Positions 14,800 through 25,300 of a stretch of DNA of 35,000 nucleotides are shown piece after piece. The position numbers and the translations under genes are program-made. Under the pieces are notes generated by a model. That model was given only the letters and a program-made list of their open reading frames with translations. It was not told the origin of the DNA and did no database searches. Origin of the DNA: Hirudo medicinalis (taxonomy: Eukaryota; Annelida; Clitellata; Hirudinida; Hirudinidae); assembly GCA_011800805.1 (NCBI GenBank), contig MPNW01000480.1, positions 1,620 to 36,619 of the forward strand, read 5' to 3'. Each line of letters starts with the position of its first letter. The stretch's first letter is position 1.

Positions 14800-16042
14800 G
14801 TTATACTAAGTAAAAGAGTAATCTTCATGGAGAAGGTTCTACAAGGATATACTATTACATAGTACATAGCAGTCATGATAGTGGTGATGGTATTAGTGAT
14901 GGTTTTGATGAGTGGATTTGCTTCACTTGAAATCTGGTTGATGACCTCCTCAAGAAGGATATGATTATGATTATGATTATGATTACATCATTACTAAATT
15001 GTCATTTGTTGATGTTATGCTAATGAGGTAGCATATTGTTGACAATGCAGACAGCTTGTTAACATAATTAATTTATTACTGCTAACATTGTCAGGCACAC
15101 CTGGCCTTATACAGCTTTGCCAACAACCAAGTGTCCACTGCCCTCAAATTGTTGTACAGGGCGCTGTATTTGGCACTCCTCTGTGTCGGGGAGAACCACC
15201 CAGAAGTCGCTCTGTTTTACGTGAGTATCTGTTGGAATTAGTAATTAATATAGTAACCTAATAATAGGTTAGATGATTCATAAGTAATAATAATAATAAT
15301 TATTATAATGACCATGATTATGATGATGATGTGACTAATGTAATCCTAATTAATAGTCACTGTTTCACATGAAATATATCTTTGTAATCATTGTAAATGT
15401 TGTAAGTCATAGTTATTATTATTATTATTCTTGTAATTATTGTTTATTTTTTCAAACAGTGCAACATCGGCCTGATACTCCATGCCGTGTCAGAGTTTGA
15501 CCTTTCACTCAAGTTCCTCACAAGGGCCCTTGAGCTCAATTCCAAGTAGATGATTGTTTTTAATAATAATAATTATTATTATTATTAATATTATTACCAT
15601 CATTATTATGATAGATTTATTACATTGAAAATACGCAAACATTACGATTAAAGTAAGACTAAATAAAACCAAATTAAAAATACTCAAATCCTTCTCCAGG
15701 TTCTTTGGACCAAAGAGTCTGAAGTGTGCCCTGAACTACCACCTGATCGCGAGAACCTACTCCTGTAAGGGGGACTTCAGGAGCGCCCTGCACTCCGAGA
15801 AGGAATCTTACGCCATCTACAAGCAGATCGTTAGTTGATTGCTAACCGATTATTATTATTATTTTCGCTAACGTAATAATAAATAAATATAATTTTAATT
15901 ATTTTCCTCAACTTAATAACAATAATAGGCGAAGATAATTTATGCACTAATCGATTATTAATTAGTGTCAGTCAACTTCATATTTCACCATGCATGTTTT
16001 ATTGTTTGCTAATTGCCCAAGTATTGCTTCTACTGACATAAT

Positions 16043-16089
<47 letters not shown>

Positions 16090-16819
16090 ATCGTTACCAT
16101 TTATTTATTTACAGCTCGGCGAAGGTCACGATCGCACGCAGGAGAGTTCAGAGTGCCTGAAGCACCTGACCAATCAGGCTGTCAAGTTCCAGATTACTGT
16201 CAATCAGCTGTCCAAAGGGGAGAAAGTCAACCTCCCGTCACTTCAGGTGATGAATATAATTATTTGGTTTATTTATAATTATTAAATAATTTAATTATTT
16301 TGTTTATTTATTATTATTAAATAATTTAATTATTTGGTTTATTTATAATTACTAAATAATATTCGTTAATTTATTTATAATTATTACTTGCAATAACTTA
16401 TTTAACTCTTGATTTAGATTTGTTCTTACTTAGAGAATATAAATTTGTCGTGCTGATCCACAGGGACCCTTCGAATAAAATTGTTTTCGACTTTCAGATC
16501 CAGGTTCCATCGCTTGCTAACGTGCTCGAGACCTTGAACCTGGTCAACGGAATCGTCTTCGTCCACATAAGGTGGTGTCGACATATTTTTGTAAACGATT
16601 TCTCTGAATTTATTGTTACCGAAGTATATATGTATGTATTTTATTCGTTAAAGTCCCGAGGAAATTGAGAAGTTCCGAGAGGAGATGCTTCGTCAGCAGT
16701 TCGTGCAGAAGCTCAACCCCGAAGCCGTCAACAAGCAAAAGGTCAAGCCTAAGTCTGCAGAGGGCACCAGGGCCGCACCCGAGGTCGTCAACGGCAACAG
16801 CTTCGAGACTCTCGACTGA
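2355..16819 (+). CDS. CLUH: Clustered mitochondria protein (clu/CLUH), complete, 33 exons
   Basis: Cytosolic RNA-binding protein that controls translation and stability of mRNAs for nuclear-encoded mitochondrial proteins; loss clusters mitochondria (known for the family). Exons: 2355-2457, 3024-3202, 5000-5171, 5467-5610, 5862-5977, 6087-6241, 7382-7460, 8117-8163, 8450-8553, 8768-8904, 9107-9198, 9430-9532, 9772-9892, 10151-10242, 10435-10475, 10608-10662, 10959-11037, 11410-11515, 11699-11786, 12017-12337, 12646-12867, 13090-13251, 13508-13565, 13635-13725, 13884-14070, 14216-14407, 14673-14753, 15095-15220, 15460-15545, 15700-15829, 16115-16246, 16498-16571, 16654-16819. All junctions are GT/AG with matching phase; the sum is 4041 nt, giving 1346 residues, a normal family length. 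The start has a strong Kozak context (A at -3, G at +4) and an in-frame stop at 2313. Domain order: acidic N-terminus, CLU N-terminal ubiquitin-like region (~80-200), Clu domain (~340-600), acidic linker (~672-760), eIF3-p135-like region (~779-1018), TPRs (~1019-1267), low-complexity tail. Family motifs include [24 protein letters not shown] and [18 protein letters not shown]. The weakest splice call is the exon 21 acceptor. No close AATAAA follows the stop. Confidence 0.97.
3203..4999 (+). other. CLUH intron 2, the longest CLUH intron
   Basis: About 1.8 kb between exons 2 and 3. It holds AT-rich sequence with short ATT/GTT runs near 3590-3640 and 4590-4680. The open frames in it (3450-3644, 3771-3956) have no coding character. 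No exon, RNA gene or transposon is recognised. Confidence 0.6.
5000..6241 (+). other. CLUH: CLUH N-terminal region (exons 3-6)
   Basis: These exons encode residues ~95-289. They hold the ubiquitin-like CLU N-terminal fold, with the conserved run [20 protein letters not shown], the [20 protein letters not shown] segment, the [12 protein letters not shown] signature and a [20 protein letters not shown] strand. Match is from memory of CLUH/clu proteins. The region helps place the exon joins, because the family motifs run through the splice points. Confidence 0.85.
6242..7381 (+). other. CLUH intron 6, AT-rich
   Basis: About 1.1 kb of AT-rich intron with ATA/AAT microsatellite-like stretches around 6885-6945 and poly-T runs near 6675 and 7020. 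A minus-strand open frame overlapping its end and exon 7 (7203-7478) is a shadow of the exon. Nothing else is seen. Confidence 0.6.
7879..8006 (+). mobile_element. tRNA-derived SINE relic (copy in CLUH intron 7)
   Basis: This stretch aligns over its whole length with the SINE copy at 34597-34725 (read on the minus strand). The best-kept parts are CTGCA(A/T)GC(A/G)GT, GT(A/G)TTACGTGTCGTGTTC-like sequence with a Pol III box B (7948-7960), and the tail GCGCTATGTAAATGG. Box A is degraded. It lies in the sense direction in the intron and has no open reading frame. Old and probably immobile. Confidence 0.6.
8189..8219 (+). repeat. (GAT)n microsatellite in CLUH intron 8
   Basis: Imperfect GAT trinucleotide repeat about 26 bases after the exon 8 donor, with one GGT interruption. 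Confidence 0.9.
9217..9246 (+). repeat. (CAT)n microsatellite in CLUH intron 11
   Basis: CAT repeat starting 18 bases after the exon 11 donor. It produces false poly-His, poly-Ser and poly-Met/Asp frames on both strands, which are not genes. Confidence 0.9.
10001..10033 (+). repeat. Compound (GAT)n(AAT)n microsatellite in CLUH intron 13
   Basis: Three GAT units run directly into about eight AAT units, a point-mutated compound trinucleotide array. Confidence 0.85.
11044..11190 (+). repeat. 21-bp minisatellite, seven units, in CLUH intron 17
   Basis: Seven tandem copies of a 21-bp unit (GATGATTATGATGATGTGAA plus T), with a few substitutions in units 3, 4 and 7, starting seven bases after the exon 17 donor. 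As 21 is a multiple of three, the array stays open in several frames and reads as an Asp-Asp-Tyr-Asp-Asp-Val-Asn heptad on the plus strand and as poly-His-like sequence on the minus strand. The CLUH frame hits a stop at once (11044-11048 region), so the array is intronic. Confidence 0.9.
12986..13076 (+). repeat. CAT-rich microsatellite cluster in CLUH intron 21
   Basis: Several short CAT/TCA arrays with interruptions, ending 13 bases before the exon 22 acceptor. They yield only spurious histidine-rich frames. Confidence 0.8.
13258..13289 (+). repeat. (TGT)n microsatellite beside the exon 22 donor
   Basis: TTG/TGT repeat beginning six bases after the exon 22 donor, with two CTG interruptions. 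Confidence 0.9.
13840..13880 (+). repeat. (ATT)n(GTT)n array forming the exon 25 acceptor tract
   Basis: ATT units switch to GTT units and end directly at the CAG of the exon 25 acceptor, so the microsatellite serves as the pyrimidine-rich tract of the splice site. Confidence 0.85.
14764..14799 (+). repeat. (GAT)n microsatellite after CLUH exon 27
   Basis: Perfect run of about twelve GAT units ten bases after the exon 27 donor. Confidence 0.9.
16044..16088 (+). repeat. (ATT)n microsatellite in CLUH intron 30
   Basis: About fifteen ATT units, ending 26 bases before the exon 31 acceptor. Confidence 0.9.
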
Positions 16820-19130
16820 TCACCTCGTCCGTCCAACGGGAGGGCCGGACCGGGTCTCCCTCTCTTGCTTTTAAGTGACTGACTAATTGCGACATTTGAG
16901 TTTTGAATGAACGCGCCCTTCCGGGCTCTTTGTAGATTAATTGACGATTAGGATGTTTTGTTTCGTACGCGTTCCCGCCTGGTGTTTCAAAATCATCGAT
17001 TGACCGACCGATCTTTTTATTCGCGTTTCAACCTCGAATGCGAACGAATGTGAGTCCAGATGAACGTGGAACACGGCATCTGTTATTGGACGGCTTAATT
17101 GTTCGATGGTGTCTTGTATCGTGGTGCACTTTTGTGCTGAGGCTGTCTTTGCCTTAATTAGCACTCTGTCACCCTTTCGTGAGGAACGTTTTGATGTCAG
17201 GTGGGTTTCAGGAGGGAAAGTGCAGAGGTTAAAGGTCATTTATTTACCTGGCGTGTTTGTCTGAATGGCACAAAGGTTTGCGTAGCGCACAACAATGCGA
17301 GATGGTAGGTAGGATCTAATTGATCTCTTATTGAGTTGCTGTAGTTCTGCGCATGACTCCGTGCATTGTAGTTGTTCAAATCGATAATTATTATTGAGTT
17401 GCATGGAGGTGGTAACTGCTAGGCATGCTCTTGTTCAAAAGTATTTCGAGTTCAAACTGCACGAATACCTTCCTTCCTTCCATTTTGCTTGTAATACCTT
17501 CATTTTCAATCGTAATATTGGTAATAACACCTTTTAATCGATCACGTCTTGCGATTGGCGCGCTCATCGAAATCGTCTGATTTCTTTGGCAGTTTTTAAA
17601 TGTTTCGACAAACATTTGCAGCCAATTAGTATTGTCGTGTCGACTCCAGCTGTTGCACGTTAGAAGCAAGATGACAGTACTTGTTGACCTCGTGCTGGCT
17701 CCTCTCATTTCCATGGCACAAAAAGCTTGTTGCAATCACTTTCACGTGTCTTATTTCCTTCTTTAGGGCAATCTTCGACATTCAAACAACTTATTTCGTC
17801 GAATCAGTTCTCGATGGGTTCATTGGTAATTTGCAACTGCTTCTGCAATCTGGCTGTGGTTTCGTTCGTGTACAATTTTCTCGATGCCAAATTGAAGAGC
17901 GCTAGCTGAAGTCGCTCGCGAACAAATTATGAGCGATTATTACGTAACATATTAACATATTAATAAGTTAACAGAGTGGAAAGTCGTAACAGTGTCATCC
18001 TATAATAGTCATAATAATTTCGCATGATTCCAACGGGCTTCGACGTCATTTTCTGGGAGGTGCTGACGAAGGTCTGCTTCGTAAAGAAATGCTTTTCAAA
18101 TAATGACTTCAGTCCAAAGTGCACGCTTTTGTTTTCAAGAGATTTTGAACTTTTACTTGTACTTTTTACTTTGAACTTGTACTTGTACTTTTTGGTCTAT
18201 CGAGAGTCTGGAGGTTTGTGATCGTGTTCGGATTGCATCGTTGAACGGTGGAATCAATCGATGACAGCTGAGATTAATTAGTTAACTAAGCGATTAATCG
18301 ACATTCTGCTTGGAACTCGGTTTGAATCGATCGCTAAATTAAATCGCACGAGGTCCACGAAGGATTCTGTTTGCAATAATTGTTTGTAACCTATTTGTCC
18401 TCGTAGAAGTTCCTTAGCACCAGCTGGGTGGGAATTCTGTGTGCTACCCAATTATCGGTTGAGCCGCACTCAATGATGTGAGTAGTGCTGCTCACTGCCC
18501 ACTCACCTTCTGCGTTCTGTTGTTCGTTCAGCACGGGGTTGTTACGCATCGTATTACGTCGTTCTTAAATTGTTTAGTGTGTTTTTACAACAAAAATAGA
18601 GAAAAAAAGATTGAAGTAGAAGTTCATTTGTGGTTAAAAACAAAATCTTTATCGACGTGGGAGTTCGATAGGTAGCTTAGCTTCGTTCCTTCGGTCCTCA
18701 AATTTGGTCGGTGCAAACGATGAGATGGAATGTTTTGGCCCTTTTTGGTGTTTGTGCGTTCTGTGGCCAGTGTTTATTTGAAGACTCTGCCCTTGTGATT
18801 GCGATGTTGGAGATTGTGGACTTATTTACATTTCCTAGTTGCCTGGTTTTAATGTTGCTATGGTTGTTGTTGATGTTGTCGTTATCGCTGCTGCTGAAGT
18901 GACAACAAATCTATTTAAGGGAATGATGCTCCTCGTGTCTTCTAAAGCATAACTTCGGGGGCCACGATTGGAAAGATGATATAACATCAATAATAACTAT
19001 AATAAGTAGTATTTATTAAGAACTAAAAATAGTTCAAGGGATTGATCGAAAGCAGAGTTAAGAGGAATTCATGAAGCTGCCTCCTACGCTCATCAACCAT
19101 TACATTACGCAATTGCAGGTGATTGCGCTT
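16820..19130. other. CLUH 3' flank and intergenic DNA
   Basis: The first part is presumably the CLUH 3' UTR, but no AATAAA follows within 1.5 kb, so its end is not known. Open frames here (minus strand 16937-17239 and 17391-17735; plus strand 17681-17909, 18024-18221, 18478-18675, 18711-18902) have no splice support or recognised motif. One hydrophobic 63-codon frame at 18711 could mimic a signal peptide and is most likely chance. Confidence 0.5.
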
Positions 19131-19470
19131 GAAATAGAGGCTTCGGCCCTCCCCCACCCCAAGCACGGCGCTCGGGGCGACCGCCCCCGACCCCCCTCCC
19201 CTAGCTATGTCGCTGGAGTGAAATAGCCATAAGTTTGGACTTTTCAATAGCAAGACTTTAAAGCTATTGAATACCAAGTGAAACACTTTTAAATGCGGAA
19301 ATAAAATCGAATTTCAATTGTGATGTTGCAAGAGTTTTCCAAATGTTCTTCAAGACTTTCTTGTTACGATTTCCATGAAGTATAAAAGTCATTTGCATGA
19401 CTAAATGATCTTTCTTTTCACGGTTTGTCCGTGCACCACCCACGATAATATTAACGAAGGACATTTCTTG
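19130..19470 (-). mobile_element. Probable DNA-transposon relic with GC-rich end
   Basis: Read on the minus strand, an open frame (19264-19464, 66 codons, ending SVSLGIQ) is followed by CAGCGACATAGCTAGGGGAG and a G/C-rich block (19143-19201) that stands out sharply from the AT-rich surround. The CAGCGRCATAGCTAGGGG-type start resembles terminal sequences of hAT-like elements and MITEs seen in many invertebrates (from memory). I do not recognise the frame as a transposase, and no second terminus or target duplication was found. Alternative: an unrelated GC island. Confidence 0.35.
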
Positions 19471-19611
19471 ATTGAATGAAGACGTATATTTTGGTCTGTT
19501 TTTGTCTCAATTTATGAAAACAGAAGCAATAAAGTTTTTAATTTAAATTTTTTAAGCTGAAAGTAAGAATTTAATCGGATTACGTTTTTATTTATTTTTT
19601 TTTGTGTTTAG

Positions 19612-19850
19612 TTAATAAAATACTTTCATCAAAAATTCTTGAAAAAAATCCTGAGGCGAAAATACTCTGCAGAGATTTTTATATTTTTTTGGAAGGAAAA
19701 GAACTCAATCAACCTCGAGTAATGACAAACGTTCTTGAACAGGTACTCCTACAGTATCACTGGAAAGATTGCACGGCTAATATTATCAGCCAATTACAAT
19801 TACCCAGCCAATTAGAACAATTATTGTCTAATTTATATATTAACTTGTAA
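19612..19850 (+). CDS. Orphan open frame, possible terminal exon
   Basis: An acceptor-like poly-T tract ending in TTTAG (19611) opens an 80-codon frame with plausible protein character (LSSKILEKNPEAKILCRDFY, then LEQVLLQYHWKDCTANIISQ) that ends at a TAA at 19848-19850. A canonical AATAAA follows at 19873-19878. No ATG start is present in its first part, so it would be a last exon, but no partner exons were found upstream. I do not recognise the family. It may be a gene remnant or chance. Confidence 0.3.
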
Positions 19851-19872
19851 TAATTTATTCACGGTTAAACAT

Positions 19873-19878
19873 AAATAA
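19873..19878 (+). terminator. Poly(A) signal after the orphan frame
   Basis: AATAAA 23 bases after the stop codon of the orphan frame. In AT-rich DNA such hexamers are common by chance, so this is only weak support. Confidence 0.3.
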
Positions 19879-20509
19879 AAATAACTAATATATAAAAAAT
19901 AACTAAAACCATTCACTGGATAAACAACAATATCCGAAAGATTCTTACATTCACATTAGAATCTAACAATGCATGCTCAACACGAGCGTGGCTCGGAAAC
20001 CAAATTCTGAGATGTGCGAAGAACGCACAAGCAAGCAACAGCAAACGCTGAGCTGATGAGGCTGGGAACACTTTTTTATCTCCATCTTTGCCTTGCAGCC
20101 ATCTTTCCAGGCAAAACTTGCGGTACGCAATAAGTTAATTGGAATTTTTCGTTTTTGATAAAAATTTTAAACAAATATTTAAGGAATTTTAAGGATTAAT
20201 ATTTGTTGTTGTTAGAACTGCGGTTTTAATTGGGCTCTGAAAATCGAGAGTTAAATACTGACTTGGTTCGGATAAGTGAGAACAGTCGGAACTGAAGTTA
20301 GAGCGAAGATGTCCACAGGATGGAGCAGCTGTTGGAGGGATTTCTAAATTAGGAGAACAATTGTCGAACAAATCCTCCTGCTACTCTTAGAAAAGGCTTA
20401 TTATTCTATTCTTCCCGCTAATAAACGAGAACAGATAAAACTGCGAAATAAGATGAACTGACATGAATCACCAGAGTGGCATTTTGACTCTGGGTTTCCA
20501 TTCATTCTG

Positions 20510-20570
20510 GAAGAAGAAGAAGAAGAAGAAGAAGAAGAAGAAGAAGAAGAAGAAGAAGAAGAAGAAGAAA
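20510..20570 (+). repeat. (GAA)n microsatellite
   Basis: About twenty uninterrupted GAA units, purine-only on the plus strand, followed by AATAAAGAGAAGAAG. It lies about 40 bases before a TATA-like element. Confidence 0.95.
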
Positions 20571-20612
20571 AATAAAGAGAAGAAGAAGGAAGAATTTAGA
20601 AGCCGAGGAATT

Positions 20613-20650
20613 TATAAATAGCTCTCCAACAACTCACCAGAGATTCAGCC
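20613..20650 (+). promoter_or_regulatory. TATA box and initiator-like site
   Basis: TATAAATA at 20613-20620 is followed by TTCAGCC at 20644-20650, whose A lies 33 bases from the first T of the TATA box, the usual TATA-to-start spacing. This would start a transcript leading into the upstream ORF and the TRIM gene. Inferred from motif and spacing only. Confidence 0.4.
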
Positions 20651-20994
20651 ACTTAAAGTATTTGAGCTTTCAGTCGATTCTCTCTCGAGATCGAATCCTG
20701 TTGAGATCGCTTTGGTTCGCACTGGACGCAGATAATAGAGTTATTATTCCGACATTAAGAGCTTTAAGTTTTAAAAAGCTTAGAAAATAGGAAGGAGTTC
20801 TTAAATTTGAATTCTGAACGGATACTCGGAGACATTTTTCGTTGCGAAAGGCACCTTCACCGATATGGATCTAGGTTGATAGTTCTGAGATGCGGACTCA
20901 TTAGTTGACTTAGTTTTGTTTTATGTTGTTGTATTTTTTAAGATTAAACAATAATTGATAATAATTGTTTATTTTATGAATAATTCCAAAGGAT

Positions 20995-21387
20995 ATGTCT
21001 CAGAGTTTGCTTGAGAGAAAGTGGCTTTTGACGGACAAATCCAACAGCAGTGAACATTCAGAGCTGGTAATTTGAGTGTAATTTATAATATTTTGATTGA
21101 TTAATAATTTTGATTAAGTAACAATTATTAAAAAATGTATATTTATTTAACTTAATTATTGTTGGTATTTTATAACTATTAAATAATCGCTAGTTAATAA
21201 AAATTTATTAGGTAATTAATATAATTAATATTATTATTAATAATTAATATTATTAGGTAATTAATATAACTCTAATATCAATAATTTGCAAGCACTACTC
21301 AGAATTCCGGTTTAAATTTTGAAATTCTTTTTTGTGCAGACCTCAAAGATGAATAATAAACATTTTGAGAATGAATTTAACAAATAA
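20995..21387 (+). CDS. Possible two-exon upstream ORF (39 residues) before the TRIM gene
   Basis: ATG at 20995 opens 24 codons (starting MSQSLLERKWLL) to a donor-like CTG|GTAATT after 21066. A poly-T tract and TGCAG acceptor at 21339 open a second exon (TSKMNNKHFENEFNK) in the same phase, ending at TAA 21385-21387. If the second exon continues to 22158 it would be the TRIM gene's first main exon, making this a spliced uORF in the TRIM 5' UTR. It could instead be a micropeptide gene or chance. Another short uORF (start about 21408) lies between it and the TRIM start. Confidence 0.3.
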
Positions 21388-21681
21388 TAACAGACATATT
21401 TTCATTATGTCATCGCATCATGACATCCGCCAGCTCGACAATTCTTCAATAATAACTTTAAAATGACATATTAACTTAAAAAATAAATAACAATAAAATA
21501 ACCTTTAAACGAATAAAACTACTTGGAAATTCCAAACAAAACACAAAACCCACCTCAAATTTCCATCACACCGACCTCTCGCCAACAGCAACCAGCAACA
21601 ACATCGACCGACGACGTCAACAACCAACAAAACAGCAACAACAACAGCGGCACTTCGCCTGAGACCAACTCCACCACTCAA

Positions 21682-22313
21682 ATGACTGAAAAAACCGCCA
21701 CCGCGACTCCAGTTTCTGGCAGCAGCGTCCCTGTGGCCTCCACCTCTTCGAACAAATTGGCTCAGGAGATCTACGACGAGTTCCTCGTCTGCAAGATCTG
21801 CCTCGACGGCTACAAGAACCCCAAGTGTCTCGACTGCCTTCACACTTTCTGCGAGGCTTGCATCGAAAACCACGTCAACTCGGAGCCAGCCTACAAAAAG
21901 TACAGCGACTACAGGGAATTCACGTGTCCTTTGTGTCGAAAGAGGACCCAATTGCCCGTCGGAGGTGTCAAAAAACTGCCAGACAACTTCCTGGTCTCCA
22001 GTCTGACCGAGGTCGTGGGGAGGCAGAAACCCTCCTCAAGTCCTTTCTGTGACATCTGCAAACTCGTGTCCAAGGCTGAGAAGGAGGCCACCAGTAAATG
22101 TCTCGATTGTACGAAACTGCTCTGTGCATCGTGTGTGGCCCTCCACAAGAATACCAAGGTTAGGCACATTCTCTTGTTGTTTTCGTATTGTTTAAAAATA
22201 GCAACATTTCAAAATAAACGAAGTACATTTAAGTGACATTCAGATTTCTTTTGTTAATTTTGTTTAAAAATATTGTTGAGTGCACAAATTTATCCATATA
22301 AAAATATTAATTG

Positions 22314-22344
<31 letters not shown>

Positions 22345-25300
22345 TAATAATTAATATCAGCATAAATATAACTAATTAAATGATAATATAATAGCGAGTA
22401 GTTTACCCATCAGAGTATCGAAAGCATAGGCTACGAGAAGGTTTTCATATAACAATCAAAATCAAGCACAAATCAGCCATTTCAATCATTCGCTAACATG
22501 GCTGAACAAGAAGAAGCCTCAAAACCTCTACTTCAGCTCCAACATGGATTGTTACGTAAAATCTAAAATTTCCACGAAAGTCGTAATTACAGTAACTGTA
22601 AAATGACGACGAAGATCATTGCATATTTGGACATCTTTGGTCAGTTGAAGTTATTTGAAATCAAAATATTGAGTAAATCTCGTTCCTGTTTGTTGCACTA
22701 CGATTCATGCACCAAGCAAGTTAATATTAAAAATAATATCGAAAATAATGTAGCCTATATTTTAATGTTATTATTCCCGTCGTTGTTCTAAACATGCGAC
22801 AAATTGAATGAATCACATTTCCACAAACAGGTCACAAGCAACCATTCTTTATTCGACGTTGAGATCGAAAAGGAAATTGGATGCAAGGATCACCAGGTGA
22901 GAACTTCACATTCAAACGATGTCATTTGATGAAAGTCAGTTGTGTAACTGAGATGATCTGGACTGATTCAATTGATAATTATTACAATAGAAATACTAGA
23001 AGTAAGGTGATTAGAAGTGCGATGATTATGATATGTCAGGTGATTAGAATTGAGGATTATTATATGAGGATAGATTATAGTTACAATGTACTTTTGAACC
23101 ACTGTTCAACGTTCATCATACTGACGTTTCCTCCTCCGTCATGAACACCGCAACAATTACTCAGGACGAAGTGATCCGGTTCTACTGTGAGCCTTGCGAG
23201 ACCTGTGTTTGTGTCCTCTGCACTTTCAATGAGCACAGGGACCACGCCATCAGTCAGTTCCAAGATGTTGCCGTCAAGTACAAGTTGAACATTGAGAAGT
23301 TGTTGGAATCGTGCAAGCAGAAGATTGTCTTGTTTGAGTCCCACTTGGAACAGATCAACAAGCAAGTTTTGTTCATGGATTGAATGCAACAACAACAACA
23401 ACAACAACAACAATAACAAAGTTGTAAAATCACAAAGTCACCACCTAAATGTACTACTCTAACATTTGAATTGTACGTACGTACATATTCACCCACTAAT
23501 AAATAAGATGAAAACATTCATTTTTAACTTCAAATAATATTTTTTTTTTAATATTTCTAATAATCCCATCCTTTATAGTCCATTAATGCTTTACCGCTAA
23601 GGTGTGAGTCCACAATAAAACTGGTCGAGCAAAAGATCAGGGACAAGTCGATGGAGTACGTTCAGGTCATCAGGGACAAGGAGAAGGAACTTCTGGAACA
23701 ACTCCATCAGATGTACGGACAGGAATGTTTCGAATGCATTGACGCAAAAAAAGAATTGGTCCACCAGGTATGTGCGAGCGTGTGGTTGATTCACCTGTTT
23801 TACTTTCTCTCCAGTTGTTCCATTTCATCGTTGTAATGTTGTAACGTTGTAATGCTATAATGTTGTAATGTTGTAATGTTGTAATGCTGTAATGTTGTAA
23901 CGTTGTAATGCTATAATGTTGTAACGTTGTAATGCTATAATGTTGTAACGTTGTAATGCTATAATGTTGTAATGTTGTAATGTTGTAATGCTGTAATGTT
24001 GTAATGTCAGTGAAGGTGCAGCATCAACATCGTCATCGTTACCACCTGTGCTGCTATTGTTACCATCATCTTCATTGTAGAATAATTTCATTACTAAATC
24101 ACTTAATATTATAATAATAATAATAAATAATAACAACAACAATAATAATAATGATTTGTTTTTATTTAGATAATTAAATAAAACATTCTTCATATTTTCC
24201 TGAAGTATTTAATGTGACGTTTGAAAGAGCAACAAAAAAAGGCATTTGAACAACTCTGCTCTGAAATTTCCAACAAACTGTTCGTAATTTAAATGACTCT
24301 CACAAATCTTTCAAAGAAAATAAAAATAATTTATTTATCAATTAAAAGAAACTATTAAGTTTTTAAAACATAAAATATATTCTCATAAAACATAAAATAT
24401 ATTCTCATAAAACATAAAATATATTCTCATAAGTCTTCAATACCTCGGTATCCTCAAAAGAATGTAGCTTCTAGCTTCCAATCAGCTCTGCATTATCCAG
24501 TGCAGACCTTGACTCAAAAATCATCTTTCCTCTCTCCATCAGCTGTTGTTGTTCAATGCAGCCTGAATTAAAATAAAAAGAAATTTTAAGAATTTACTGA
24601 TAATAAATAAATTGGGAATCTTTGTAGATTTGTAGGTTACACAAGACCGCGATATCATTCATAAGCCTATTAATTAATTAATTAATTTTCATTCATTCAT
24701 TCATTCATTCATTCATTCATTCATTCATTCAATCATTCGTCCAGCATTCATTAATTCATTCATCTATACACTTCTCCACTCATTCATTCATCCATCCATC
24801 CATCCATCCATTCATATGAATTATTTGTAAATTAAGTACACAGCGGACAAAGTTCCACAATTCAAAAATTCCATCCTTCTTTGGAATTCAGAAATGAAAC
24901 ATGGAAGCATTCCAATCTGCACACGCAACTTTCTGCAACAATTATCCACAATTTCATTAATTTGCACACATTTACATTTAAAATAAAATATTTGTAATGC
25001 AACATATTTTATGGAAACAAGACTTTACAATAATTCACTTAGTTGATTCAGTGAACAATTCACCACTAATTCACCCAACAATTCTCATGCAGGTGGAAAA
25101 CATCAAGAACACGTGCAACATCAGCGAGGTGATCCTCCTTGGCAAGGACATTGAACTCCTCCTCCTCAAGAAGGATGTCGAGGACAAACTCAACCTCATG
25201 AATCAAATCGAGGCCAGACAACTCCCTCCGACCATTTCAAAGAATGTCGAATATCAGAGCGGGGTGGTGGATCTCGGCTACCTGGTCCACCAAAACGGTG

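Larger units (their letters stand above)
14216..16246 (+). other. CLUH: CLUH tetratricopeptide repeats (exons 26-31)
   Basis: Residues ~1019-1267 form TPR-type helix pairs, for example [54 protein letters not shown] and [17 protein letters not shown]. The 42-residue rhythm and the small/large residue pattern fit TPR_12-type repeats. In this family they mediate interaction with ribosomes or mRNP partners (known). Confidence 0.85.

Noticed and set aside
18711..18902. Possible small secreted or membrane protein with hydrophobic frame
   Set aside because: Leu-rich end derives from TTG-type low complexity; no promoter, splice or conservation evidence.
21505..21951. 148-codon minus-strand frame opposite the TRIM RING exon
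   Set aside because: Shadow frame; the RING cysteines and histidine are read on the plus strand.
23831..24006. CRISPR-like array
   Set aside because: Units of 9 bp are directly adjacent with no spacers, and this is animal nuclear DNA.
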